From Isoperla grammatica (lineage: Eukaryota; Arthropoda; Insecta; Plecoptera; Perlodidae): 64,000 nucleotides of DNA. Location: NCBI GenBank assembly GCA_945910005.1, contig OX246744.1, forward strand, positions 1,018,699-1,082,698. The letters run 5' to 3'. The notes under the pieces were generated by a model, which worked only from the letters and a program-made list of their open reading frames with translations, did no database searches and was not told where the DNA came from. This document shows, piece after piece, positions 11,698 through 22,399 of this stretch (the stretch's first letter is position 1; the number at the start of each line of letters is the position of its first letter). Both the position numbers and the translations under genes were made by a program.

Positions 11698-11907
11698 GCT
11701 GTCCATTAATTATGTCACACGTAGAATTTCTTTTAAGAAATTCCAATGGAACGCAGTGAAACTGAACAAAAACAATGTATGTGTATGTTTTTTTTTGAGC
11801 TCTCGAAACAATAAGGGGGAAGGAGCGTTGAAGTTTGTGACTCGCGTCACATCAAGGGGGAGGGACCAAAAAGGCATACACATGTGTGACGTAATTTATG
11901 AACTGCT
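11698..11907. mobile_element. MITE with ~25-bp inverted ends
   Basis: The left end GAGCTGTCCATTAATTATGT and the right end (GTGTGACGTAATTTATGAAC) are inverted relatives. The ~210 bp between them is non-coding. This TGTCCATTAATTAYGTCACA-type terminus belongs to a widespread non-autonomous DNA element; the family name is uncertain. Confidence 0.55.
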
Positions 11908-11909
11908 AT

Positions 11910-13485
11910 TGATTAACTAAAAATAAATTATTAAGTAAATATGTATGGGAGATTTGTTTCTACAATTTTAACTCAAAACATAGTAAGAATTGAATGCTGA
12001 TTGGAATTACTTTCCAAAGTTATTTATAACTAGGCTAGGCCAGAATTTCTGAAGAAGTTCTTCCACTGGAGAAGTCTTCCAACTCGAGAAACAAGATCGG
12101 AAGAAAACATCCCAGCGGTCGGAGTGGCTCGTGCAGGAACTATGACAAGGTCGACGCTGGTTATGCTTCAGAAAAAAAAGGTAAAAGTCATAACGATAAT
12201 ATTTGCAAAACAAAGCTATGAGAGCTTTATTAAAATGTAACGGCCCATACGTAAGTGTAGATGGTCGTAGGGAAGTACTGTCTCCTGGGCAGGATGTTAG
12301 AGAAGGAGGTCAGGATATTTGTGGAAAGGAGATGAAATACGAGGAGTAGGGAAGGAAGAAGGTATTGAAGAAATGCCACTACTTGCCACTGGTCCAAAAT
12401 GGCCAGCAGCAGCAAATAACATGTTCAGAACATTGAATTAGATGTGTTGGAGGCAGAGACTACTTTACAATATCTAGTTCTTATATTTTCACTTGAAACT
12501 TTCGCTTTCTTTTCTTAAATATCGAGGCATTTAATAGAAATAACTTGCACGTGACAAAACTAACCTCAAAATCTAATATAAACAAACAACATCAATGTGG
12601 CCAAACACATGGCAGCAAAACAAAACTAGCAGGGAAGTGAAATACTGGTAGGCCTAGGCCTAGTTCAAACCAATTTCTATGAATTCTTAATACATAAGTA
12701 ACTAACTACACGATATCGATAAGCCTAGACCCACGCGCATTTCACAGAATACTTGATTGCTGCCGATAATGACACTTTTTGAATAGCCGCCGAAACAGGT
12801 GAAAGTACTGAACAATCGGCAACCTGCAAATAGCGCATCTCCAAACATCTGTGAAGTATGCTCATGGACAAAGAAAAAGCATTGTAGGTATTTAGCCTGT
12901 GTTCACAAGTGCAAGTCTCTGTGTAGGCCTACGTCGATATACCCTAGGGCAGGCTATGGTATGTCGATTTCTACTTTGAAATGAGTCAAATCTAGTGTCA
13001 TGTACGTTCAAGCTTCCCAAATCCCCGAGTTAAAATAATTATAGGTTATGTTTACTTTGACCTTGGCCAAAGCTGACCACTGGCTGGGTCAACGCGTTGG
13101 CTTTTGAGTCAAATCCTTGTCGAAGCATAGCTTAGACCTCTCCCTGGACGATTTTAAATGAGTAGGCCAAGGCTATCACCACTCCCTGTGTCATCCGCAT
13201 TAGGTACCTACTAGGTAGGCCTACTAGGGCTAGGTTAGTCCTCTAGGACTACAGGACCAGTTATAGGGACTTCTAAGGAAAGGTATGAGCTTTGGGTTTG
13301 AAGCCAGGGTACTGGGTACACACAAAATATTTGTGTGTGGTGTAGGCCTACAATAGACGTCTGGGCGAGGCCGGAAATTATCGTTTGCATTTCTAGATGA
13401 CCTTACAATGAACTAGACGTTCCCAGTGTTCGAAGTGGTCAATAAACATTACGTTCCGTGCGACCACTTGATCGCAAGCTTTGTC
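11910..13485. other. Intergenic DNA upstream of the DUF4803-type gene
   Basis: AT-rich, with scattered TAGGCCTA-type motifs (for example around 12,650-12,665 and 13,205-13,235) that recur throughout the window. No exon is supported. The promoter of the gene starting at 13,692 must lie in or near this stretch but no TATA-like element stands out. Confidence 0.5.
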
Positions 13486-13489
13486 TCGA

Positions 13490-13546
13490 TTAGTCTCGTG
13501 GCAAAAATATGAGACGTTAAGCCCAATTATCAATCAATCAATCTTG
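13490..13546 (+). mobile_element. LINE-type 3' tail
   Basis: GAGACGTTAAGCCCAAT followed by (ATCA)n looks like the short 3' terminus left by a heavily 5'-truncated non-LTR element. Only the tail is present. Confidence 0.4.
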
Positions 13547-13691
13547 ATCGCAAGCTAATATTCGTCGGGTCACATTGAATGTTACAGGTGTCAAAGAAAC
13601 CTTCTTCCTCTTAGTCGCACATCTATGAACTCGGCTTGGCTTCCAAAAAATCTACCTGTATTGAGGCGGAAACTGGAAGCCAAGATTGAAA

Positions 13692-16600
13692 ATGCGCCTG
13701 CCGTACGTTTTCTTGTTGGTTCTGTCTGTGCCGTGGATTGCGTACGGTGATGCCGCGGGCTTGGGCCCCAAGCTGCGCAGACTGGAGGGCCTGAGCGCGC
13801 TGGCGTTGTTGGGCCACGGCCAGGACCTCGCCGTGGAGGTCTACAAGAGCTGGAACGAGACCGCGGAGCAGTCTGCCGACAGAACGCTGACGGAGAACCA
13901 GGACGAGGTGGAGCTGTCTAAGAGGATCGTCGACCTCGGCGCGAGGATACGGACTCTGGACGAGACTGTGAGGCAGTATGCCGAGCACACGGTCGGAGTT
14001 CTGTTACGCGAGCTTCCGTCCAGGCTCAGGCTGGAGCTCAGACTTGACGCGCTCTCGGACATGGTCACCAAGGTACGAGATGTCGGTTCTCGTTGAACCT
14101 ACTGAAATCTGATTACAAAAACACATGCATTATTCTTAGAAACCATATTGTATCATTAATAAAGGGTAAACCTGTGTGATGATAGCGTTTGGTTCAATAG
14201 ATGTCCTAGGCCTATATCGATCAAATTTAGTTTTGAAAACGCTACAGAACCCCTTTTTTTACTATGATCGACAGTTTTCATGCCTATTTGCTGCAAGTTT
14301 AACAGTGTCTTCTTACCTTTTGTGGCTTAAATTCAATTTAACTTTTCCTCTACGACAGTTTACCATTGCAACTGTAAGTATGTAAGTTCCTAGGTTTTTC
14401 TCGGTCGTGAAGACGAATGCTGGTATTGAGTCCTACTAACAGCTGACGGACATTCCTTCCCAACTATCCAAACACCCTAACATCTCTAGTTAATCACCTG
14501 AAGAGGGGTAGGCTACATGAGCTAAAGCTGATGAAAGATTATTGTTATCTGGGGCCGGGCACGCAGGTGAACGTGGGCAGTGACCAGCTACAGCGCTACC
14601 TCGAGTACAACTCTGGCAGCGCAGACGTAGCCTGGCGTATAGAGCGACACACAATACAAGAGCTGGCGGAGTGGGCCGTCTCGCATCGTCCAGACTCTGT
14701 CCTGAGTCTTCTGGAGCGGATACACTCGACGATCGTGCCCACAGAGGGGGAGCCGCTGGGCAGGGGGATTCTCGGTCCTCTAGCCGACGTGCTCGCGGTG
14801 AGACCTCCATTTCGGAACATGGCCAATCATGTTATAGCTTCCAAAAAACAATGTTAAAGAAATAAACCCTATTTAGATGTAAAGCCTGTATTAAACGGTA
14901 CATTTTTTTCATCCAACTTCTTGAATTCAAAGACAACAACACGTACAAAAACAGTCAGGATAATAGTAAAAGACAATAATAGCTTTTATTGTTGCTTTTT
15001 TGTCCTTGAATTTAAGAAGTTGGATGAAAAAATTTCACCATGTAATACAGGGCCCGGATTCACAAGAGGTCCTAAGTCTTTTTTTGGTCTTATCTCTAAG
15101 ACCGGCCTCACTTTGAATCTCGTATGAATCCAGGAAAATATCTTAGAACAGATTTTAAAACAAATTATTGGAATGTTCATTGTGTCATTGTTCCTACCAG
15201 AAATAAGTAACTTCTTCATCTGACCTGGGTATGGTTTCACAAGAGGTTTAAAGTTAGGCCGGTCTTAGAGTTAGGACCAGAAAAAGACTTAGTACCTCTT
15301 GTGAATCCGGGCCCTGGTTTATGAACTTTGAATAGAACGTGACGCATGAAAAGAGAATAGAGGGAAGGCTGTCTTGACTGGCTTTTCAATCTACGTATCT
15401 GTATGGAAATCTCTTCTAATACTGGATATGTAAATATTTTATCATTCAGAACAGTGTTTAATTTGGTACTGTGATGTAGAAGAGTGTATAATGTAGGGAT
15501 ATTATCCAACAGCTTACCTTAGATGTAAGATAATGAATTTCAGAGTAGAAAGTGGACATAAAACAAAAATGATAATCATTTCATCATCTTTATTTTGTCT
15601 TCATTTTTCACTTTTTACTCTCAAATTTGTCATCTTACATCTAAGTCAAGCTGTTTGATAATAGCCCTACATTATACTATTGCAGCCAATTGGCATCTAT
15701 CAACATTACTAAATACTAAATAGTGTAGAAGTGTTGTAAGTGTTCGCTCGTTGTTGTTGTGCAGGACTCTGGCTCGAAGCTGTGCGACGTTCAACAGTCA
15801 CCGCAGCAACTGTTGTACAACATCTACAGCTCCGTCGTGCTCACGGATCTCAGGGGCTACGCGATGATGCAGTTCTCGTGGATGCTGCTGCGTCACTACG
15901 ACAAGGGTTGGGGCACGCTTCTCTGACACATTCACGTCACTACGACAAGGGTTGGGGCACGCTTCTCTAACACATTCACGTCACTACGACGACAAGGGTT
16001 GGGGCACGCTTCTCTAACACATTCGCGTCACTACGACGACATGGGTTGGGGCACGCTTCTCTAACACGTTCACGTCACTACGACGACAAGGGTTGGGGCA
16101 CGCTTCTCTGACACATTCGCGTCACTACGACGACAAGGGTTGGGGCACGCTTCTCTGACACATTCACGTCACTACGACGACAAGGGTTGGGGCACGCTTC
16201 TCTGACACGTTCGCGTCACTACGACGACAAGGGTTGGATTATGTTCCTTTCCGCCACGGTTTTACCAAACTTTTAGTTCCGAGATTAGCTCAGAATAAAC
16301 GTGGCGCCTGGTAGAAGGCATTTATTTGTGTGCCTTGCTGTTTTGCCAATGCTAGATCGCACCGAGTGCGCCTTCAACAATTAGAACAACATTACAATAG
16401 TGCGCACTAAGCGTAGTCCATTGGAAAATGTCACTATTGTCTGTTGAAACCATGCTAACAGATCCGAGATCATTAAAGCTGAGATTAACAACATTTGGTG
16501 AGGCTGGACTAAAGACATTTCTTCCCCAGACATGTAAATTGAAATTAAAACGTTAATTTTAATTTAGTTTTGCATTTTTATCCGTACATCTTGCTAATAT

Positions 16601-19600
16601 CTGACCGTTTATAATTCCAAAATGTTGTGTGACATTGATCGCCATTAAAGCTATACGAACATAAAACCAGCAAATAGCTCGAAAAGCAAGATATCTTTTC
16701 GAGCTATTTGTTTCCACCTCTCTTAAATGTAAAGAGTTTGTCTCCCGATACTTACCGCAAGACGGTGTCTCTGTCGAAGGCAACTTCACGCAGGAGGCTC
16801 TGCTGATGCGCGATCGCTTCGAGCAACGCTCGGCTCAGAAGACTGAGGCGATAAGGGCGGCGATGGCGACGGCCAGACGCGACCTCTATCGCTGCGACCC
16901 CGGGCGACACAGCGAGGGCGAGACCTTCGAGCAGCTGACCAGGCTGTTGCAAGGTACGCAACGGACGAGAGATGCGTTGCCGGCCGGCTTGGAAACGGAT
17001 AAATGATCTGCAAGAAATTACGGGCGAGTGCGTAGCGAGACTCGAAACAATCAAAAGTTTGTTTTTAGCTTCATTTCAAAATGTAACATTTCTCACTGAC
17101 TACATTATTATATATTTATTGTAAACTCTGTAGTAAAAATTATCGTACCCTAAAATCTAATCTTCAAAAATAACTTTACACAGTTTAGCCCATACAAAGT
17201 GAGGCATGGTTCAAAAAGAAGCAGTCAGCAAAGGGAGAAGGAGAGTGAGGGGGCAAGAGAGAAAGAGAGAGAAAAGTTGAAAGCATTGAGATCACTAGAT
17301 TTGTAACCCAGTTAGTTTGCTTCACAAGTGAACGACTGTCCGAGTGGGTGACCGTTACAGCTACTCCGGTTATTTCCCAGGTCACATCGAGAACGAGGTG
17401 GACGTCAGCCGATGGGGCACGTGTTGGCAGAACTGCGCCTACTACACCGACACAGAGAGCAACAGCTGCTACATGGACCAACAGTGCGCGAGGCAGCGAC
17501 CTTGCAGTGGGACACTTCATGACTGCACGTTCTACGACTCTGACATGTGGCTCTGCCAGGACGTAAGCTAGCGTCTCTAACCCTTATTATTATTTTTGAA
17601 AATGTCGTTGTTTTACTTTCAACAATAACAATTTTTTAGAAGTGGACCAGATATTATTACTCTGGATGTTTTTAGTAAGTTAGTACCTCATATGTGCAAT
17701 TTTCCCATGTTGTTAGCCCTTCCACAGTTGTATATACACACGTACGTGCATCCAAGTCATGTGTCAGTTGTTTCCAATGCCATGTTTCTGTTATTGGAAA
17801 TGTGTTTTGAAAACAGTGCAAGTATGTCCGTTCTTCTTGCATTGTAAGTAGCCGGTAACGTAATTCAATGTAGCTGAAATTGATCCCAAAGGCCGCCTGA
17901 AACTTCTACTTTAGTGCTATCTGTTGAATTTGAAGGGAACTACGATCATTTGAAAAATATGCAGTAGTTCGCAGTATACTTCGTGGGACAGGAGTCTAGG
18001 CTAGATAAAAGAACGGGACAGTACGGGGACAGTTATGTCATTGTGGTGGGAAAGTGAATACTAACTTTGTCTCTGCATGAGACAGGAGTCTCGGCTAGAT
18101 AAAAGAACGGGACAGAGGGGACAGTCATGTCATTGTGGTGGGGGAGTGAATACTAACCTTGTGTCTCTACATGGGACAGGAGTCTAGGCTCGAGTATGAG
18201 GATGGGACAGTACTGGGACAGAAGGCTACAGACATTGTGTTGGGGAGTGAATATTAACGTGGTCTCTGCATGGGACAGGAGTCTAGGCTAGAGTATGAAG
18301 ACAGGACCGTACGGGGACAGTCATATCATTGTGTTGGGGAGCAAACCTTGTATCTCTACATGGGACAGGAGTGTAGGCTAGAGTATGAGAACGGGACAGG
18401 AGGCGACAGTCATGTCATTGTGTTGGGGAGTAAACCTTGTATCTCTACATGGGACAGGAGTCTAGGCTAGAGTACGAGGATTGGACAGTACTGGGACACG
18501 AGGGGACAGACATATCATTGTGTTGGGCAGTGTATATTAACGTGTCTCTGCGTGGGACAGGAGTGTAGGCTAGAGTATGAGAACGGGACAGGAGGCGACA
18601 GTCATGTCATTGTGTTGGGGAGTAAACCTTGTATCTCTACATGGGACAGGAGTCTAGGCTAGAGTATGAGGATGGGACAGTACTGGGACAGAAGGCGACA
18701 GACATATTGTGTTGGGGAGTGAATATTAACGTTGTGTCTCTGCATGGGACAGGAGTCTAGGCTAGAGTATGAGAACAGGACAGGAGGGGACAGTCATATC
18801 ATTGTGTTGGGGAGTGTATTAACGTGTCTCTGCATGGGACAGGAGTCTAGGCTAGAGTATGAGAACGGGACAGGAGGGGACAGACGTATCATCGGTTGGG
18901 TAGTATATATTAACGTGTCTCTGCGTGGGACAGGAGTCTAGGCTAGAGTATGAGGACAGGACAGTACGGGGACAGACATTGTGTTGGGCAGTGTGTATTA
19001 TCGTTGTCTCTGCGTGGGACAGGAGGGGACAGACGTATCGTTGTGTTGGGGAGTGTATATTATCGTTGTGTCTCTGCGTGGGACAGGAGGGGACAGACAT
19101 TGTGTTGGGCAGTGTATATTATCGTTGTGTCTCTGCGTGGGACAGGAGTCTAGGCTAGAGTATGAGGATGGGACAGTACGGGGACAGACATTGTGTTGGG
19201 CAGTGTATATTATCGTTGTCTCTGCGTGGGACAGGAGGGGACAGACGTATCGTTGTGTTGGGGAGTGTATATTATCGTTGTGTCTCTGCGTGGGACAGGA
19301 GGGGACAGACATTGTGTTGGGCAGTGTATATTATCGTTGTCTCTGCGTGGGACAGGAGGGGACAGACGTATCGTTGTGTTGGGGAGTGTATATTATCGTT
19401 GTGTCTCTGCGTGGGACAGGAGGGGACAGACATTGTGTTGGGCAGTGTATATTATCGTTGTGTCTCTGCGTGGGACAGGAGTCTAGGCTAGAGTATGAGG
19501 ACAGGATAGGACAGACGTATCATTGTGGTGGGGAGTGTATATTATCGTTGTGTCTCTGCGTGGGACAGGAGTCTAGGCTAGAGTATGAGGATGGGGCAGT

Positions 19601-21973
19601 ACGGGGACAGACATTGTGTTGGGCAGTGTATATTATCGTTGTGTCTCTGCGTGGGACAGGAGTCTTCCAACCGCCGCTACGAGTGGATAGAGTACGAGGA
19701 CGGGACAGTACTGGGACAGAAGGGGACATGCGTCAACGGTACGAGCAAGGCCGACAGTTGGTGGCGCTGGTTGTTCTGGCACTGCAGCTACTGTCTGTGT
19801 CTGTGCGACCAACCGGGCCCCGACTCTGACCGATACTTCAGTCTGCGGCCGGCGCTGGCTGACGTCGGTAACAACAGGTAACTGCACGTCGCGGTCGGTA
19901 ACAACAGGTAACTGCACGGCACGGTCGGTAAGAACAGGTAACTGCACGACACTGTCGGTAACAACAGGCAACTGCACGACACTGTCGGTAACAACAGGCA
20001 ACTGCACGGCACGGTCAATAACAACAGGTAACTGCACGACACGGTCAATAACAACAGGTAACTGCATGACACTGTCGGTAACAACAGGTAACTGCACGGC
20101 ACTGTCGGTAACAACAGGTAGCTGCACGGCACTGTCGGTAACAACAGGTAACTGCACGACACTGTCGGTAACAACAGGTAACTGCACGGCACTGTCGGTA
20201 ACAACAGGTAACTGCACGACACTGTCGGTAACAACAGGTAACTGCACGGCACAGTCGGTAACAACAGGTAGCTGCACGGCACTGTCGGTAACAACAGGTA
20301 ACTGCACGACACTGTCGGTAACAACAGGTAACTGCACGGCACAGTCGGTAACAACAGGTAACTGCCTGACACTGTCGGTAACAACAGGTAACTGCACGGC
20401 ACAGTCGGTAACAACAGGTAGCTGCACGGCACTGTCGGTAACAACAGAGAGCTCGTACTCATTGGGGGCAAGATTTGTAAAGTCGTCAAATTTTATTTTC
20501 TCCATTATCAATTTGGGAAAGATAAATAACACAAATCTAATAAACTCATTCTCATGTAAATTCGTTATACAGGTAGACCTAACCTAACCATATACCATAC
20601 ATACAGTCTTGTCCTTTCATGTGTTGAACCTGTATTTTGTAATGAAATGGAAACAAGATAATACAAATGTCAGCCCGTAATGTCCGTGGTTCCAGCGTGG
20701 TGACCGGGTTGCGCCTGGTGAAGCTGGGCCGCGTGATCCACCTCCAGGTGAGGGAGGGGGCGCTGCTGCCGGGGGGTGGGGTCGACAGCGCAACGCTGGG
20801 ATGGCGGCCGGTCGACACCCACGACAACGTGGACGACAGCGACGTACACGCGATGAGCTACGACCGCCGAGCTGTCGACCTTGGTGACGCGGTCGCACCG
20901 CCGGGCAGGGTCCTCACAGGTCAGTGCGGGTACAACCGCCGGCCAAGTGTGTTAGAGTGCAGATATTTCCATCCCGTAGTTATGTGACCACTGCCCAGCA
21001 TAAGAAATATGACTGATTATGGATAATATAATATTAAATGAGTAAATGATTGTCGGGTTGCCACGGGGGTAAGGGGTGGTCACGTAGCGAAGGAGGGGAG
21101 CGTCACACTAAGAGAATCTCAAGTCTAGCTGTGTTTAACATTCGTTGTATTTAGTTAACGTATTGAATTCATTTATCAAAACGAACCTATTCTAACATCA
21201 AAACAGTATTTCCCAATTAAACATCATGATTGTTTAAAGTAGGCCTAATGTTGTTGTAAATAATACGTGAATACGTCAATAATGCTTGCAAGACACCAAA
21301 ACTTGCAGAATCCAGCTGCAATGGTGAGAAAATGACGTGGACCTATACGCCCGATAATTACTCCGAAAATGATGTCGGCAAATATAGCTAATGTGGGCTA
21401 TATATTATTATTTTTACTATTTACAAAATACAAGTTTATTTTGTTGTGTACAATTTGTTTTGTAGACAAGAAAATATGTGTTGTGTACAAAATATACCTA
21501 GGCCTACTTGTATTTTGTATAAGTACTGAACATATTAAAATAGTATATGCAAAGAGTGGTGTATATTGTCCTCAGGCGTTCGCTTCAACACTCGTGGTGA
21601 CCACCTGACACTCGAGATAACGTCCGCCCCGTTCGACTTCGCCACGGGCGTGCTCGGAACGTCCGAGGGGAACGTCTGGACTGGCGGGGGCGCTGTCGGG
21701 ACGCAGCTGGATCTTCCCTCGCCGGACGTTCCGACCCGTTCCACCGTGGCTCACAACGTCAACTCTCGTCCCGGCCAGTTTGTCTTGTTCTCCGCTTCGA
21801 GCGCGCTTGCCGACGCTTCGCAGTCCACCGTCCCCTTCCTGGACACCCAGCCGGTCGCCCCCCACCCCCCCACGCTGCTGGCGGGGGCCGGGCTCTTGCA
21901 CCGGGGGCGGATGGGGTCCGGGGGCTTTGTTGCCCCCAGGCTGCTCACCTACGACTACTCTATGCACCTGTAA
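13692..21973 (+). CDS. Secreted DUF4803-type protein, 8 exons, 667 aa
   Basis: Exons: 13692-14072, 14567-14797, 15765-15906, 16762-16953, 17345-17562, 19660-19877, 20696-20919, 21576-21973. All junctions are GT-AG and codon phase is kept throughout. The protein starts with a signal peptide (MRLPYVFLLVLSVPWIAYG), then helical segments (exons 1-4). Next comes a Cys-rich block in exon 5 (GYFPGHIENEVDVSRWGTCW, C..C pairs). Exon 6 has YEWIEYEDGTVLGQKGTC and a Trp/Cys cluster (SWWRWLFWHCSYCLCLCD). Exons 7-8 hold a lectin-like beta region with two VTGLR/LTGVRF motifs, and the chain ends VPFLDTQPV...LLTYDYSMHL. This order fits the arthropod DUF4803 family, whose function is unknown to me. The start is the ATG at 13,692; a TTG-initiated extension two codons upstream is unlikely. 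The exon 5 acceptor (CCGAG at 17,344) has a weak pyrimidine tract and is the least certain junction. Exons 3, 6 and 8 are flanked by tandem copies of their own edges. Confidence 0.82.
14901..15037. mobile_element. Foldback element in intron 2
   Basis: CATCCAACTTCTTGAATTCA at the left pairs with TGAATTTAAGAAGTTGGATG at the right. Intronic and non-coding. Confidence 0.7.
15048..15316. mobile_element. MITE with 23-bp perfect inverted ends
   Basis: The element begins CAGGGCCCGGATTCACAAG and ends with the exact inverse (23 bp perfect). Subterminal sequences (TAAGTCTTTTTTTGGTC; GGCCGGTCTTAGAGTTAGG) are also inverted. It lies in intron 2. I see no clear target-site duplication. Confidence 0.8.
15490..15685. 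mobile_element. Foldback made of Penelope-like 3' ends
   Basis: CAACAGCTTACCTTAGATGT at the left and its inverse at the right (CATCTTACATCTAAGTCAAG, then CTGTTTGATAATAGCCC) resemble the outer ends of the Penelope-like pair at 6,230-6,290 and 8,640-8,710, including the flank TATACTATTGCAGC..TTGGC. It is a diverged, internally deleted relative of that palindrome, in intron 2. Confidence 0.6.
15888..16238 (+). repeat. Minisatellite from the 3' edge of exon 3 (44-47 bp x ~7)
   Basis: The unit CGTCACTACGACAAGGGTTG plus GGGCACGCTTCTCTGACACATTCA starts with the last coding bases of exon 3 (R-H-Y-D-K) and its donor (AAGG|GTTGG), then runs into the intron. About seven copies follow in tandem, most with an extra GAC, so each carries a candidate 5' splice site. 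The model uses the first donor (15,906/15,907). Confidence 0.85.
17975..19659 (+). repeat. Minisatellite from the 5' edge of exon 6 (~60-105 bp units)
   Basis: About 18-20 units repeat the 3' splice region and exon start of exon 6: TCTCTGCGTGGGACAG|GAG, then AGAGTATGAGGA.GGGACAGTAC, then GGACAG...TGTTGGG.AGTGTATATT. The real exon at 19,660 reads GAG TCT TCC...GAG TAC GAG GAC GGG ACA GTA CTG, of which the units are edited versions lacking the SSNRRYEWIE part. The array ends exactly at the genuine acceptor. Open frames across it (up to 282 codons) are repeat artefacts. Confidence 0.85.
19862..20455 (+). repeat. 30-bp minisatellite from the 3' edge of exon 6, ~19 copies
   Basis: The unit is CGGTAACAACAGGTAACTGC plus ACGGCACAGT. 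It is built from the last coding bases of exon 6 (GTC GGT AAC AAC AG) plus its donor GTAACT. All copies therefore carry a perfect AACAACAG|GTAACT donor. Only the first donor (19,877/19,878) is usable, because reading through it meets TAA at once. The long VVTDSAVQLP-type frame on the minus strand is an artefact of the 30-bp period. Confidence 0.9.
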
Positions 21974-22146
21974 CGCTCTTCCAACGACCTTCCTAGACGC
22001 CCAGCCTGTCGCCCCCCACCCCCCCTTGCTGCTGGCGGGGGCCGGGCTCTTGCACCGGGGCCGGCCGGGGTCCGGGGGCTTTGTTGCCCCCAGGCTGCTC
22101 ACCTACGACTACTCTATGCACCTGTAATGCTCTTTCAACGACCTTC
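21836..22146 (+). repeat. Tandem duplication of the 3' end of the last exon (~154 bp x 2)
   Basis: The stretch coding PFLDTQPV...LLTYDYSMHL-stop is repeated directly after the stop codon, from about 21,990 (TTCCTAGACGCCCAGCCTGT) to 22,146, including a second ...TATGCACCTGTAA. The second copy lies in the 3' UTR and is not translated in the model. Confidence 0.85.
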
Positions 22147-22344
22147 CTAGCCAGTGGTTGCTAACCCTAACACACGTAGAGATTCTATGACCTATAACAG
22201 CTCAAGATTAGTCTGCAGCCTACTATATGTACTGCCTTCAGGTGTCCATATCTATGAAGAAAGAATGTATGTTGTAGGTTAGTGTACCATGACTTTTTAT
22301 AACTACTATATCTATGGAATATTGAAGTGTCATGTAACAATTTC

Positions 22345-22350
22345 ATTAAA
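22345..22350 (+). promoter_or_regulatory. Possible polyadenylation signal, DUF4803-type gene
   Basis: ATTAAA lies about 370 bp after the stop codon in AT-rich DNA. It is a common variant signal; other candidates exist further on. Confidence 0.3.
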
Positions 22351-22399
22351 AAATATTTTCTATTCTCTAATATAAATATTGATACTTTTATATGGCTGG

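Noticed and set aside
18981..19829. A 282-codon plus frame through the exon 6 upstream array
   Set aside because: It runs out of phase into exon 6. The correct exon frame begins at 19,660 after a splice acceptor.
19633..20532. A 299-codon minus-strand frame of VVTDSAVQLP repeats
   Set aside because: It is a product of the 30-bp period, which is a multiple of three. The units are exon 6 edge plus donor on the plus strand.
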